Shown: positions 23,950 to 39,249, counted from the stretch's first letter. The stretch: 64,000 nucleotides of DNA from Siderastrea radians (GCA_964017195.1 OZ024896.1:32083807-32147806); one strand, 5' to 3'. Notes: generated by a model from the sequence alone, not told the origin. Numbers and translations are program-made.

Positions 23950-26900
23950 CTTTTAGTTTATAATTGGCCAAAAACTTAGCAAAACACCGTTTTGTCAACA
24001 CAAGCGTTCTCGTATCATTTTCAAATGTCCACACCTGTGCGTTCTTACCGCGTTTCAACCACTAAAACGAACGAAAACTTCATCAACGTTTTTATTTGTC
24101 CGTTTTCATCAGTCGACAGACTGATCAATGCGTTTTCAAAAGTCCCCTTTTTTAAAACCGTTTTTGAAGGCCACCATTTTCGTCAGCATTTTCGATCGTC
24201 GTTTCTGTCGTTTTAGTGACGACCTGACTATGACGGTCAGGAACCGTCTGAGAGTTAATCTGCACTTCACCGGAGTTCTTTATTTAGGATGTCACTAAAA
24301 GAGACATCATGATCAATCTTTTTAACACGTATGGCAGATCCACTATAATAGACTTCTTCTAGCCAGTTTGGTTCATTTGCTGGTGTGGGGGAAGGTTCGA
24401 AGGTTGGTAGAAAGGTTCATACCAATGTTGCACTAAGGTAGTAACAACAAGAAGAGATAATAGAAACTTTGAGAGTTCGCCTTAACAGACAGAACCAAAA
24501 CACTAGAGAACAGTCTAAAAAGACGTCATAAACTTTTTGCTTCCTTTAGGCATAGTTCATTGTAATAAACCGCTCAACGCATATTTCCGCGTCAATCTCT
24601 TATCAACGCCAAATGTTTGTTTGTGTTTATACACTTGGTTTCATCCCGGGTCATCGCTAAAAACATTGTCATCCCTAGACGACATTATCCCCTGGAAAAG
24701 TCTTGTACTCAACACAACGAGTTTGTATGGAATTTCTGAAATTTTTCCCTTTCCTTAAGGCAGCGAAAAAGTCAGAAATGGTGTCATCCCAAAGTGAATT
24801 CATATCATGCAAAATGCGAGAGAAAAATGACCAGGCAGTGGGATGTACTGCTTGCCGCGAAGAAACGCATTCGCACTGTTCCGGGATGAAGTGGTTGTTT
24901 AAACCTTCTTAACAAGCTACATTGTTATAAATTCCACGGGTAAGGCATGTTTTAGGCTCAAACAAACTAATAATTAAGACAATAGGCGATAAAATGAAAA
25001 CCACATCTCCTGGAGGGCTATAACATTGATAAATTAGGAAAGGAAGGTTCCAGACATACAGAGGAAGTCTATACGGGCGCGGACTACTTATCCGTCTGAC
25101 GAAGGGGTTAATAAGTGTAGGTATTTCACGTTTACGTTTCTCAGTTATTTTAAGCCAAAAGCGTGTTAGTTTAGACAAAGTTCGCTGACAGCTGGGACTA
25201 GAAGAAAAATAACTAAAGCACTTGCAAGTTGTAGTCTCGAAATTGCAATTAAAATGAAATCATAATTGCACGCACACATAATGTAGGAAAGAACTTTCAA
25301 AATTAAATTAAATTGGACATTTCACAGCTCTTTAATTAGTTTCACACCAGGTTATCACACATTCAAGCTTTCTTTTGTCCTTTGAAAGGCATCGATGTCC
25401 GTAGGTTTCGAGCTATTTTAAGACGTACGTCTACCATGGGAGGGGAGGGGAGGGGGTACGCCTTGATAAAAGGATTGTGTTTCTCATAGCCTCTACCCCC
25501 TCCTGAATGTACAAGCACCGTCCTATAGAAGCGAGCTATAAAGATATCTACCAGCTTTCAGCATATGATTTTTGAGCTGTTTTCGTCTGAAAGATTTCGC
25601 CATTTTGGTGTGTTGTTGAATTGGGCATGGTTTTTAAGCGGAGAGAGTATAGATGTATTCACTTCTTTTTACGTTCAACAGAAAAAGAAAGAAAGAAAGA
25701 GAGGTAATCAAACATCTTTCCACATGCACCATCAGATAGCACGTGAACTTGTGAATAGGTTCTCAACCCGAGTACAGCTTTTATAGGCCAGATCTGAAAA
25801 CGGGTAAGGAAAAGGATTTTGTTTTGTCTGAAACTGAGTCAGAATTTGGAAAACTGGGCACTCCATCAAACATTTTCAGGAGTACACCCCCGGGCTATGA
25901 CCTTATTCAAAAGATTTGATATTTCGAATACGACTCGGAGAGAACCCCTAAAATCTTTATCCATTTCCAGGTCAAACGTTTCGCTGACAACGTTAGTCTT
26001 TGTAGCAGCCATACCACATAGCAAGAAGCTTGTGTAGGAGACATCTGTATAGGAGAGTACCTCTCGATTTATGCCGGCTGTATGCTTCATGTATTCTGAC
26101 AAGTTTGTTTCCTGTTTGTCAAGAAAGAAGTGTGGTATAAGCTTTATGTCATGTGTGCCAATATTGACAGCTGGTTAAGTACTTTATTGTTTGTTTATAA
26201 ACTTGGTCATTAAGATAGGACACCAGCCGAAAAAGCTCCTCAGGCTAAAAAAAAAATCCTTCGAGTCCTACGATGTATTTTCTTCCTAAAAATTCCACTA
26301 AAACATCTGGGGACTAAGTCATGTCTAACATGTTAACCGGCTGGTGCAAAAGGCGCTAGCGAAAAACTTTAAATCTATTTTGCTACGGACAGGGCAGGTT
26401 TTAAACACAGACTTGACATTAGAAAAAATATCGAACAGTGTAAATGTTTTCTTTTTGGGAGCTGATCTTTCGATTAAAAAAAAATTGCCAGGCTTGTGGT
26501 GAAGTAAGAGAAAACTAGGATGAAATTTCAGTCGAGTGAATTCCTCGCAGACTTCCCCTAGGCTATGACCTGTCGTTTGTGGTATTTGCGACATTTTAAT
26601 GTTTCCTAAATTGGCCCAAAAGGTAGAAAGCTGACTGTTATTTTTCACAAAACAGCAAGGGTGTTTCCTTGAGAAAATTCTCTTCATATAAATCAGGCCT
26701 TGTAGTGTGATTTATCATTTGATAATGTTTAATGTGACATTTGTTTAGCAAGGGTACGGCCTTTGAAATGATTAATGATATTTTGGAGACGGTTCCCAGC
26801 TAAACTGATTTTCCTAGTACGTGTAGGTTTGTGAATTGAAAACAATAAAAACTATTAAGTACTGAGGCGTTGATTGACAAGCGATGAACTGTCACTTTGA

Positions 26901-27400
26901 CATACTAATCCATGAGAAGATATCACTTTATTGCTGGCTTTTACTCGAGCGCTGGCAGGAAAACAGACTCGTAATTGACTCGTGAAAGGAGCTCTAAAGG
27001 ATTTTCAACTCTTCCAAGAACTTTTAAAGTGAGGTTTGTTTTTCCTAGTTGAGAATACTCTAATCAACTTTCGGTTCCTGTTATCTCAATGACTCCAACG
27101 CATTAATAAGATAGTCGCTTAGGTACGGTCCTTCAATTTCACGAATGTTTGCATAACGCAAGACTTCACTCAACCCCGACTACAAGAAAACCCTCATGTC
27201 ACAATTGTTTGATTTTCTATGCAGTTCTCACAGAAGCCAGGGATTTTTAACCCTCAATGCGATGTTTTAGAGACAGGGCGTTGAATTCAAGCCGTATGGC
27301 TTCGCGTAGTCCGAATTCCAGCTCTATAATCCATGAAATACGATCTAATTTAATTATTTGTTGACCAATGTAATCAAACAATTAAATTTCGAGTAGAAAT
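23950..27400. other. Intergenic sequence upstream of the receptor gene
   Basis: No supported exon was seen. There are fragments with catcccgggt/ccgggatgaa motifs (24,630-24,900) resembling the element at 51,310-51,632, and a G-rich tract at 25,438-25,458. A 120-codon minus frame at 26,325-26,687 is open but carries no recognisable domain. Confidence 0.4.
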
Positions 27401-27409
27401 TAGAGAGGT

Positions 27410-27583
27410 GCCCCCGTTGAGCCGGGGGCAGTTCGTGACGTCACGGTATGCCGCTAAATGCTCTTTTCTGCGAACAATCAGGCCGACAAGCAGTTTTGGC
27501 AGAAATGGGAATCGATTGTTCACGTTCGCGGACGATGAAATAACAGTGGATCTGTTCTCTCCCAGGTTCGACCAGGAGATTCA
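27410..27583 (+). promoter_or_regulatory. Putative promoter-proximal/5' UTR region with CRE and uORF
   Basis: A 7-bp GC stem (gcccccg/cgggggc) with a 6-base loop spans 27,410-27,429. A perfect palindromic CRE, tgacgtca, lies at 27,436-27,443, 140 bp before the receptor ATG; CREB/ATF factors bind this site. An upstream ATG at 27,448 opens a 31-codon frame ending TAA at 27,541-27,543, and a pyrimidine-rich cag at 27,565 could be a splice acceptor. The transcription start is not determinable, so it is uncertain whether the CRE and uORF are promoter or leader. Confidence 0.5.
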
Positions 27584-27644
27584 ATGAAGTTAGCGGCGAT
27601 CTTTCTGTGTGTAATTCTGGTTGCAGAATTGAACATTGCTCTAG
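27584..27644 (+). CDS. ROR: ROR-like exon 1: signal peptide
   Basis: The exon encodes MKLAAIFLCVILVAELNIAL plus a split glycine/alanine codon. This is a classic secretory signal: one lysine, a hydrophobic core and a small residue at the end. The donor is g|gtaagt, phase 1. The ATG is chosen because it starts the signal directly and the phase joins the next exon. Confidence 0.85.
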
Positions 27645-30600
27645 GTAAGTTAAATATAAGCGACGTGTGTTGTGGTGTTATGGCCTTTACAATTTGATGT
27701 GGTCATGTTGTCTGTTGACCGTGTTTACTTATAACAAGCAAGACGGTTTTAAGTGACAAAACATGAACGAGTAGGTGAATCACTAAAAATGCCCAAAGGA
27801 ATTGTCTTGTGTTTATGACAGCGAATTTTCGTTGGCTGCAGTTGTAGTTTTGAACGCGTTAAACCCATGGTAAACAGCAGTTATTTGCCTGCTCGCCTGT
27901 GAACCTATTTTACACTGTATGCGGGAATTACTTCAGTTTGCGAGATTAATTTAATCTTCGATGATGCTTGCTTATTTCTGTGATAAATGTTTGTTTCTAG
28001 GGCCTGCTTTTGCACAAATCCGCAATTTTTGCGTCTTCGATTTGTAAGACGTGCAATGTGTTCTTCATCTGTCTGCCATTAGCAATGGAATATCGCGATG
28101 TTTATAAGTGATTTACTAACATGTTCCTTTCAATTTTGACAGCCGCAGCGAGAAAATATTCAAGGAAGGGATCCCGATCAAGGAATAGAGGAAGATATTC
28201 TAAAGAGTGAGTGATCGATGCTTGTAGAATAAGGCTTTCTCAAGAGCATTGTTTTTCATGCAGAACTTATCCGGTTAATAACTCAATTCTCGGCTTGCTT
28301 TTATGAGGGAATTTGGCGTTGTAATTTAAAACCTTCACAGACAGCGTGGCCTTGGTAGATGACTTATATCTCACGGAGGGGCACTGATTAATTTCTGGTG
28401 ATCAAAGTGGAACAGGGTTTATTTGAAAGAAACATGTTTAGATGTCATTGTTCGTTCAACTTCTAAGCAATCTGCGCCTTGCTGTTTCGTTGTCAATGAA
28501 CTTACTTTCGTGTCAAACACGGCTGGATTTCATTCACGTTTCTTCATTTGTCAGATGTTTGACACAGTAGTCCTTTGTTTGTGAAATCGCCGCTTTTACA
28601 TGGGCGAAATCGCCTTCTTTGTTTCATTAACTGCTTTCTTATAACGCGGCTGAACACTTTTTTTCATTCAAATCGCATGCAAATGAGGTCAATATTCTCA
28701 TGCCGTCGTCTCGAATTTTGCAGAGGAGCTTCTGTTTGACGAGAGATGTCAAAAGACACGGTTCATGTTTATCTGTTTTTCGCGATATGGCTATATATAG
28801 CCGGACCACCATCAGTTTCAATTGTGCAAGGGAAACGCATATCGCTTCTTTCATCATTGCTTTGAGCGCCCTGTTCATTTCAAAGCTCGCAATTGACTCG
28901 AGTGCTAGTGTAGGTTTAATATTCGACACAATAGATAATTGTTGCTTTTTTGTTCTCCCTATTGTGTCTTACCGCCTTTCAAAAGCATTTAATAAACGGG
29001 AAAATTCTTGAAGCAATTTAACCTGGTCGCTGTCAAGGGCGATATGAGATTGGAATACACTTTTCTGTCAGGTTTTTAAAACCCAGTGTTCGTTGTTTTC
29101 AACCATTAGTGTCAAACTTGATCTGAAATCGACATGATGGTTGGCGCACTCCAGCTGACCAAACTTCAACCAATGTCTCGCAAATTTTCGACTTTCTCTG
29201 CACCGTTGCTGGGTCAATTCGCGGTAATTAACTGTTCCTTAGGAAAAATCTGTGAGGTACTTTGCAAAGGTGCCGCTTATAATGAAAAGTTCGTGTTTTG
29301 CGGCTTTGCGAAAGTTCAATATAAGCTTAATTGATTCACAAGCGAAGGTTTCCAATGTGTGGTTTTCATTTCCTTATTTATTCCTTTGCCGCCTTCGCGA
29401 AATAGTCACTCATTCTTACATTGGAAATACAATTCAGACATCTTACAAATACGAAAACACATGTTCACCGTGACACATTTGATCTTTAAAATGACACTTG
29501 AGCAAAGAAAATTTAATAGTGCCAAAATGCTAGTTCTTATTTTTAAAACAAGGATATCTTTTTTTGAATCAAATTTCGGCATCAAGAACTGCTGCTAGTA
29601 AAGTGAAATAAAATCGTGGTGAAAAGCTGTAAATAAAATTAAAATACTATTTACGTCTGTTAGGATAACAGGGGCTTGTTTGTTTTGACTCGAGGCTCTT
29701 TGAAATAGTTTTCAAGTTTTTGCGTTGCGTCTTAAAATTTTCAAAACTTTTTTGATGGGCGCTCATTATCCTTGACAATACTGAGATCCCCTACATAAAA
29801 GCCGAGTCGATTCATAGAGAGAGCATTGACTTATGTAAGCAAACAACTTGTGACCTCCTTGTATTTTACAAACCCAATGTAGTGTGCATGTTTTGGGACT
29901 GAAAGTTACAAATTCAGTATTCTCGAATGCAAGCAAATTTGGCGCGTTTTTGGTTGTTACTTTAATTTACCTCATATTTTTTCGTTCCAATACTGAAGGT
30001 TATATGATATCCTGCATTATGAATGCGCCACACAAAAAGTCCCAGCTATCTTCATCAGTTAAGATTAAATACTATGACATTTTTCGATCTTGAAAGATAT
30101 CGAAGATATATCTTGACATGAAATTTTGAATCAGTTCTACGGCAGTTTTTCATTTAATATTTATTCCTGAGGTATGCTAAGCGAATACCTTGTTTGGTTA
30201 ATTAAAAATATGCATTTACATGTTAAAGCTTAATGAGGTACTCCGATAAGCCAAACGCAGATGTCATTAGAAAAATATTGATGTCCAAACTTCCTGGTTT
30301 TAATGGTTTTTGTACATTTCGATGTTTTCATTCTCTTAAAAGTGTCACAGTTTCAGTGATAACTTGTTCTATCAGTTTTTGCATTGTACAAAAATCTTCA
30401 AAAACCTTCGTAAGTCTAATTAGCGAAGTAATTGCTATCTTATGTACACATCAGATACATTTTTGGTACGGTGGTTTTTATTCTTCTCCCTGCAATGCAA
30501 TTATAGTTTGTCTCGTGAGAAAATAGAAATTGGGAAACCAATGTCTTTTCCTGTTTCCGCTGTGGTCTGCTTCGTCAGTGTCGATGGTGAATAGAATTCA

Positions 30601-33600
30601 CCAGAATCTTGATCTTTACGTTTAATCAACTCTGAAGGTTGACTCTGGTTACATCATTAGACAAAATATGGTTCAAGAAATCATGCTTCCTCTAAAATAT
30701 TAATCAGTGAATATTATATCTTGTGATTCTATTTCTTGTTTCGTGTCTTAAAAGAAATTCGTTTGCAGCTTTGCTTTAATTGTTTTTCGTTTTTCAAACT
30801 CGTTATTGCCATGCTAGTGGTATTTTATCGCATATGTTATCGTCTTCAAGAGGCGCCTCACTATTCATATCAACTTTCCTGTAACTTTTGTAATAAAGCC
30901 TAAGGAGCTAATAAGAATAGTATTTGGTATTATCTCTAGGAGAATTTGATAAAGCTTGTGAAAAGAATGCTTTACGTTCATGCTTCTAGAAATCAAGCTT
31001 TGAGATGATGCCAAAAATAATTTGGTATTTACCGCAAACGGAGTGAAATAAGACTAAATAAGGCTTGTGAAAAGACTTCAAGGGTCATAAGATTGACTTT
31101 CCAGTAACTAAATAACAGTAAAGCTTAAAGAAGTAATGCCATAAGTACTTTTTAGAATAACAACCAGAACGAAGTAAATAATTAAATACCAAAAGTACTT
31201 TGTATTATAAAGAGGACTAGAGAAGACTTGATTCTAAGATACGATTACCTTCTGTATTAACACTCCAGTATTTTTAGAATAACAATAAAGCCAGTCGTAA
31301 TGAATTAAATGCCAAAAGTACATGGTATTAAGTAGAACTGAGTAGGGTTTGTGAAAAGACTTAAACCAGTTGTAAGACGCGCTTAAATTTCGATATCGAG
31401 TCTCCCGTGTTTTTACCAAGATTTTTAGAATAACAATAAAACCAGAAGTAAAGACGTAAATAGCGCCAAAAGTACTTTGAGATTATCGCTAACGGAATTG
31501 TACTTAGTGAGAAATAAGAATCCGGGTCAAAACTTATGTCAAAAAGAATCTTATCTTTCAGTAAGGGCTCTCGGATGTGTTGGATTTGATAAATTATTCG
31601 AAGTAGACCGCAAAGGGAAAGCCGAATATGCGGCGCTCTCTCTCGAAGTGACCCGCCAGAAATCCCGCAAATCGCCGATAAGGGAACCGCGAACCATACG
31701 CTAGCAGCTAAGTCACGTAGGGAAATTTGTTTTTGTAGGTAATATGCGCGAGGTTCTTGTACCGCTGGCGAAATCAGGCGCAAATAGTGGACAGGCGTGG
31801 AGAGGAATAAAAGAAACGTTTCGCGCGTGGTTGGTTGGCACCCAAACTCTTGCGCAATGATGTGTTCTGTGCCTGCAACCCCCTTTCACTTTGAAGTTAG
31901 TCAATTTTCACAATTTAGGATTTCATCCACAGAAGCGAAAGTTAGAACCATCTTATACAGCATACTTCGGTACCACTGGAAAGCACTGCTTTGTAACGAT
32001 TATTTGAATGGACGATTTCATCCACAGACTCAAAAGTTAGAACGAGATTGATGTGAATGGTAACAGGAAAGTACTGCTCCACAGCTTTTGTCTGAATTCA
32101 TCTACAGTCTCATAGTCACGAAACCACCCTGTACAGTGATAAACAATGCCAAAGTGAAGTAATGCTTAGTAGCTGTCATTTGAATGATCACATCATTGTT
32201 AAGATTTTGATTGACCAAAGACAAAACAAAGTTTATTAAAAGTTACAACCACAATAGCCTAAACAGGAAAACAACGGTCAATAGCCTTTATTTGAACGGT
32301 AGCAGTTTAGTTTAATCGATGGAAAACAACTCCAGACGATTGAAGGACTGCGCAAGTTTTAAAATACCCGGATGTCTGGTTTGATTGGTAAACTGAACTG
32401 GGCACGCAATAAAAGGAAAATGTCTCTGACCAAAATCCCGCAAACGTCCGATAAGGCATAAACCACGAATGACCTGCAAGTTGCATTTTGCAAAGTCACG
32501 TAGAAATTTGTTCTTCTAAATTAACTGAGAAGAGAACAGCTATACATTTAGGAACGGACCATTAGAAAAGTGGAAGGGTGGAATTGATTAGCAAACTGAA
32601 CTGGGCACGCAAAAAGGAAATGTTCGTGACCAAAATCTCGCAAACGGCCGATGAATGACCTGCAAGTTGCAAAGTCATGTAGAAATTTGTTCTTGTAAAT
32701 AACTGAAATAACTGTCCGTTTAGGCACAGACCATTAGAGGAGGGGGGGGGGGTATAGAAAACTTTCATGCCCGCGCTTATGACCGTAAAAAAATCGAAGA
32801 GGAAGTGAGAGAAAAATGTCGTGTAGAAAGAAAGATGTGCCTTCCAACTGAAAAGTAAGCCAAATGATGGCGAATGCCAAAGCCGCTTTGGCATAGGGCC
32901 TACGAAGCAAGCAGTTTTGTTTGTGCAAACTCAAAGTTTGAGTGAAGTGAAGTGAATGGAAAGGAGGCAGGTTGAATGGCTGACGTCCGCTGCTCAAGCT
33001 GCCTTCGCGCGAAGAAACCTGTCACTTCGCACCTAAAATGCTCCCGGTTGTAATCCTGTGGCTGTTCAAGAGGGAAGGCTTTTAGTAGTGCCGCTGTGGC
33101 TGTTTAAGAGTAACTTTCAAAACAACGAGGGATGATTAATTCATAACCAGTGTCTCAATTTACTTTTAAGAATAAACTAATCTTCACTAGTAAATCTTTA
33201 AAGTAACGACCTCAAACTTAACTTAATACAAACGTTTCAGGGACTTATCTTTCAAAATCATGTGTCAGGGGTGAAAGGTTACACCTTCACACAAGATGTT
33301 TGATGTATTCCTGAGAACAAACAGTTGCAATATATATTTTTTGACCATACTGGCGATCAAAGCTTAAAATCCAACTTTTGTGTTTGCGTTTAGAATTTAC
33401 AGTAAGAAAACAAAGTAATGCTATTACTGGCGATTTATTCAACTAAAACATTGGTGATCCGGATTAAGGGCAGTAAAGGCAATGCTACAATTAATTAGCG
33501 TTTTGTGAACTGGGAGCAAAATAATCGATTTCCTGCTAAATGTCATTTTGAGCAGTTTAATCAGTCGTTTTTGCTGTAAATTGGCTGCAATGTTGTCGTG

Positions 33601-36600
33601 TTGTATGTTTGGGCTTACTGTGAAAGATTTGTTTGGACTGAATCGGTTGGTTGGTATGACTATCGTATTGAACAGAATACCTTCCTTTCTAAAACGGTGG
33701 CAGTAAATTGCAAAACGAACAGCATCATACTGAGAAAAGAACTGCTAAGTGTAGCTTCTAAAAAATATGTTTGGTCACACTTATTAAGGGTATAGCGCAG
33801 CGACTTAAGTTAGAACCACCTTATGCATCACAACAAACTTTACCATAGAGAAGTACTGCTCAGTAGCCTTCATTTGAATAGCCACACTTTAGGATTTCAT
33901 CCACAGACTCAAACGTTAGAGCCACCTTGTACAGCATAATAAACAGCACCACTGGAAAGTACTGCTCAGTAGCTTTCATTTGAATAGCCACACTTTAGGA
34001 TTTCATCCACAGACTCAAAAGTTAGAGCCACCTTGTACAGCATAATAAACAGCACCACTGGAAAGTACTGCTTAGTAGCTGTACACATTGGGATTTCATC
34101 CACAGACTCAAAAGTTAGAACTTCCTTGTACAGCATAATAATCAGCACCACGGGAATTGAAAGTGCTGCTCAGTAGCTTTCACTTAAATGGCACACTTAA
34201 GGATTTCATCCACAGACTCAAAACATAGAACTACCTTGTAGAGCATACTAATCAGTTCCATAGAGAAAAGTATTGTTCTACGGCTTTTGTTTTACTTAGC
34301 ATCAACCTGAATATCGTATTATATGTTTTGTCAAAATTATGAAAATGAGATTCTTTTGAGATAACGTAGTACATCCACTACAGCTGTGTCGTGCCGGGAA
34401 TAACTCGTTGTAACAAGGGGAAACACAAAATTGTTCATGTTAACAAAACGTTCGAGTTTCTCGAGTTAAATTATACTTCAATAGTGTGAAAGAAGAGTAG
34501 ACGTCTTTCGGTTCAAGTTTAACATCGACTTTGAGGTGTATTGGTTCGAGTTATCGATAATTCTACTGAAATAATGTACTGAAATGCAGTTGAATTCTGA
34601 TACCTTGATACGGAGGAAACATAACTCCGAACATTTTGAAGCAAGCAAATCTGCTTTGATTTGAGTAAGCGACAAGATGTCGAGAATTACCCTGGTTATC
34701 GAGAGTTTGATGTAAATTCGAACATGGATTTTTCTGACGTCTCAAATTGTTATTTTGTGGAGCTTTAAAATCTGCACTCGCGCAAAATTTTTATTTGTTG
34801 GTACGATGTGAGAGAAGTGAACTTGCAAGCTTGCGGAACGAATTTGTCCTGGAAGAATGTAAATTGTTATCTGTGTAAAGAAAGTTGACGTTGTCAGTTG
34901 ATGCGTAGTTTAATATACCTTCAAGGCTTTATGACCTCCATATGTGAAGAAAAAAAGACAGCTCTCTTTCCTGTCGAGTCGAGGAAAAAATGTCGCCAAA
35001 GTGGAAGAGGAAGTCATCACCACAATTTATAGCGTCTTCATTGTTGTGCGAAGCGAAGTGCACACAAGTGGTTTTGATTAAACACAACTCTGTCGCACAT
35101 GCTTGTTTCTTATCTGTAAATAGATTTAATTAGAAAGATCCCAGAAACGTTTTTTTTATAAGGCTTAGCATTTTTGTCGTGATAAAGCGAAGAACGATAT
35201 GGTCGTATGTTTTTGTTTTGATGGACTGGAAAATGGATGTATTTCGTTTGTCGTTGTATCGACTCAACAGTTTCATTGTTAAAAGTACCAAGCTGAAAAT
35301 GGCCAAAGGCATTTCTCATGTAATTTTACAACTCATCCAAAATAAACAGAAAGAACGTACTGCTCAGTAGCTTTGTATGATAAACAGTTCAGCGTTCTGC
35401 TCTTTCAGTTTCCTGGCCACAGGTAAGGCGCTTTTGTCTAGAGCATTAAAATTTAGAACCACCTTGTACAGCATAACGAGGCAACTACTAGGTTCTGCTG
35501 TTTGAATCCCACTACAGTATCAAAAATTGCCCGAAAGTTACAATCATCTTGTACATCATAACAAACACTACCACAGGAAAGTTCTGCTCATTAGCTTTTA
35601 TTTGAATGGTCACACTTTAGGATTTCATCCACAGACTCAAAAGTTAGAACCACCTTGTACAGCATAATAAACAGCACCACGGGAAAGTACTGCTCAGTAG
35701 CTTTCAATTGAATGGTCACACTTTAGGGTTTCATCCACAGACTCAAAAGTTAGAACCACCTTGTACAGCATAATAAGCAGCACCACAGGAAAGTACTGCT
35801 CAGTAGCTTTCATTGGAATGGTCACAATTTACGCTTTCGTACACAAAATCAAATTTTAGTACCACCTTCGGTTGAAGAGCATAGTGCCGCAATTGTTACC
35901 CCTATACACTGTTATTGGAAACCTTAACGCCTATTTTTAAGATTACTTTAGAAAGCTGAAAGATACATTGCAATCAGAGGACACTTCAAAGATACTGGTT
36001 CAGTTTCGTTTTGAATTTCTCTACCTTGTTACTCTCTACTCTACCAGTTCTCTGAAACTTTAATTACGTGTGCTTGGCTCCAGATCGCTAGGACAGAAAG
36101 GAGTCCAAGTTGAAAACATCAGGCTAATCTTTTCAAGTTTCTCCTTTGTTTCTTGGAAAAATCGCCAGAAACTGACTATGGTTTGTTCTTACTTTGAGAA
36201 AATCATTCGACTTTTTTCTCTAGATGCTATAAGAGCATTTCGTGTAAGAGAAAAGGTTTTAATTTCACTTTCAACATATTTTTCACACAAAAACGTGACA
36301 GAGGTCCTTTAAAGTGATGCTACGATCAAAAATTCACTTCTATTTTTTCTTCGGATTTCGAAACTTTGCTTCTGAAAGCGCTAAACTCCCGTGTTGCATA
36401 CTGAATAAGCCACAGACTCTCAAACTCGTGTTTTGCATAATTAACAAGCTGTGTTTACACACTGCATTCTAAAGCTCGTGAGTAAATAATGTCATTGTAT
36501 CCTTTCTGGTGTAATATAAATGGCGGACCATTAAATCGGAAAATTGCAGTTCAAACAAATAGTCTTCTTCTCAAAATTAAGGCTTCAAATTTCGCTCAGG

Positions 36601-39194
36601 GAGTGTTTAGTAAACATAGTTTCGAAATCCGAAGAAAGAATTAAGATGATTTTTTTGATCGGAGTACCACTTTATATATAGGCTAAGCATGGTACATCAC
36701 GTAGCAGTGTTTGGTTTTAACATTTCTGTCTGGGACTTAGAACGACATAAATATTTTCTTAGTGTTTTAAAATTCCGACTTTCGAATTCTGACCTGCCGA
36801 TTAAAAAGTTTATTTGTTGTTTGTCCTTAAATTTCTGCCGTATTTTTCTGAGACATTCACATAACTATTATCATAGTGTTTTACAACTAAGAAATTTTGT
36901 TGATTGAAACGCTTTGTTTGTTTGTTTGTTCGAAGTACAAAAATACTACCGTTGTGTTTTAAATCAATCTAAGCGGAAAATCATTTTTGGTTCTTTGTCC
37001 AAGGAAAAAATGTTTGCATCGTGCTTTGAAATAAGACTTCTTTGCAAACGAAATTTGTTTGTTTGGTTGCTACAAGAAAGAATCTCTCCATATTTTACAA
37101 TCAAGTTTTTTTATCAAATGAAACTTTGTGTTTTGTTTGTTCTAAGAACTGGAGAATGTTGTAACAATGTTTAAAAGTCAAACAATCCTGTCAAATAAAC
37201 ATTATTTTTGTTTGTTTAAGTGTCAAACTTGATTTGTTGCATCTGATAAACAACATCTATAAAACGATTTAAGTCTATTAAATGCTCCAGAACTTTCCCA
37301 ACCCTTAAATGCTTATCTTGGTATTAATCTGCTGCAGACTTAAGCATCTTACACTTTGTGAAACCGCAGCCTCATAAGAGAAGAATATATTCGCGGCATG
37401 TTTGAAATTCCAGCTTATTTGGGCGGTTTGCAAACGTCAAACTATCGGCAATTTCTTTCAGAACATGAAATTAATTTCCGTTAGGGTCAGAACATTGAAC
37501 GAGTTGTCTTTGAGTTGTTATCTTGGGTGGACCACACTGTAAATTTTAATGAACGCGGACAATTGTTCCGGGGATAAGAGGTCATATAAGTTTACAAGTT
37601 TTAAAGTGTTTACGTTTGTGGGTGATTCCTGAACGTGCCAGCCCATTTCTAAAAGTGAGCTAGAAAGTTAGGGAAAAAGTTCAAAATTCCTTTTGCCTGT
37701 GAAATGACGGGGCTCGTACTTTTAAATTTGAATCCACCTGCAAAAAGTTTGCTCTTAAGTTTTCTTAACATAAGCAAAAACAGGTAAACCCACGATCACT
37801 TTAGTTGCAACACTGAAATACGTACGTAGAAGAAATAAGAAAATTTTAAAATACACTTATATGTCTGGAAACCTAAAAATACACGAAATAAAGTCAAAAC
37901 TTATCGTCACCTTCAACATCACAAGTAACAGCGCCACGAGAATGTACTTAGCTTTTAATTGATAGCACGGTTTATGCGCTTTTGGTCTTCGTCCACAGAC
38001 TCAAAATCTATAAACATCATTTCACCGCTGACGGCGGAAGTGAATAAAAGGGACTCTTCGAAGACTTTGTTTGTACACCTCTTTGGTAATCTGTTTTTCA
38101 CCGAAAAAGTTTCTTTTGTTGCTAGATATTGTTTTGATGTTAAAGCCACAATTAGCCTCATAAACTGCTTAAATGATGTGCATATTTGTTGCGTCGCAAA
38201 CATCATCTTGTTAACGTTGGGTTATCTTCTTAACATCTAAGACATTTTCGGAAATTTTCATCCAGCTGTTAGAGCTGCAAAAGGGATGGACATCCTATTG
38301 TTGTTCTTGAACCAATCCCTAATGAGACGTACAGATTACAAGAACTTAGGGCATGATCCGGCAATAGAAAGGGAACAATTTCATCTCTGGCGAGTCAAAA
38401 TACAGCACAACTCGTAAAATTAAACAGCGATACCACACACCGAAACATCTGATAATCCAACTTAACCCATTAAGCCCCAATAACAACAGGCACATTCTCC
38501 TCATTGTTCTCCATATATTTCTTATGTTACTACAGTCTCGCACAATAATTCTTGGGACATTTGACACCTCTGAGGACGGTACCGCTTCCCCCGTTCAATG
38601 TTGTACAAACCGCTGGCTTTTCGGACAGAAAATAGCACATGTTCTAGTCTTTTCAACATTGCAAAGGGGGCAAGGGGGAGAAGTCGGCAAGGTGTCCCAA
38701 GATTATTGACCGACCCTGCATTAGTAATCAAAGATTAAGAGAGTGCGTTCGACTGGTTGCATTCTATCAGACAGCCAACACTTCCGGTTCCCAAGTTGTC
38801 ACCAAGGAGGGTTTACATGTTGTTTTGACTGAGAATATCTGTGAAATGATTTGACCAGGATGTTTCAGTCAGGGGAACAGCGAGTGTCCAACCCTATTAT
38901 CACTTGGTTAGCCAGCACAAACGCTCCAAGACATGTACTAACAAAGGGCCTGAAACTAAATTTCCAGAAATTTTTGATGAACTGTTTGCAAGAGCTAATT
39001 CACGCGACAAAGTTTCTATGACAAATGAAACTGGCATGCCAATTAAATTAGCAAAGACATTTGTAACCAAAAAAAAAAACCAATTGACAAAATTTTCTTA
39101 TCTACACGAGCAAATGAGGTTTGCCATAGAAAATTTGCTCGTGTCCATTGGGCTTAGGGCTCTACAACGTCACAGGCAGGCATCTTCAATATAC

Positions 39195-39249
<55 letters not shown>

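Noticed and set aside
26325..26687. 120-codon minus frame upstream of the receptor
   Set aside because: It is open but has no recognisable motif, splice context or repeat relative. I could not support it as a gene.
31361..31783. 140-codon minus frame in intron 2
   Set aside because: It overlaps degenerate tandem repeats and has an atypical composition with no domain.
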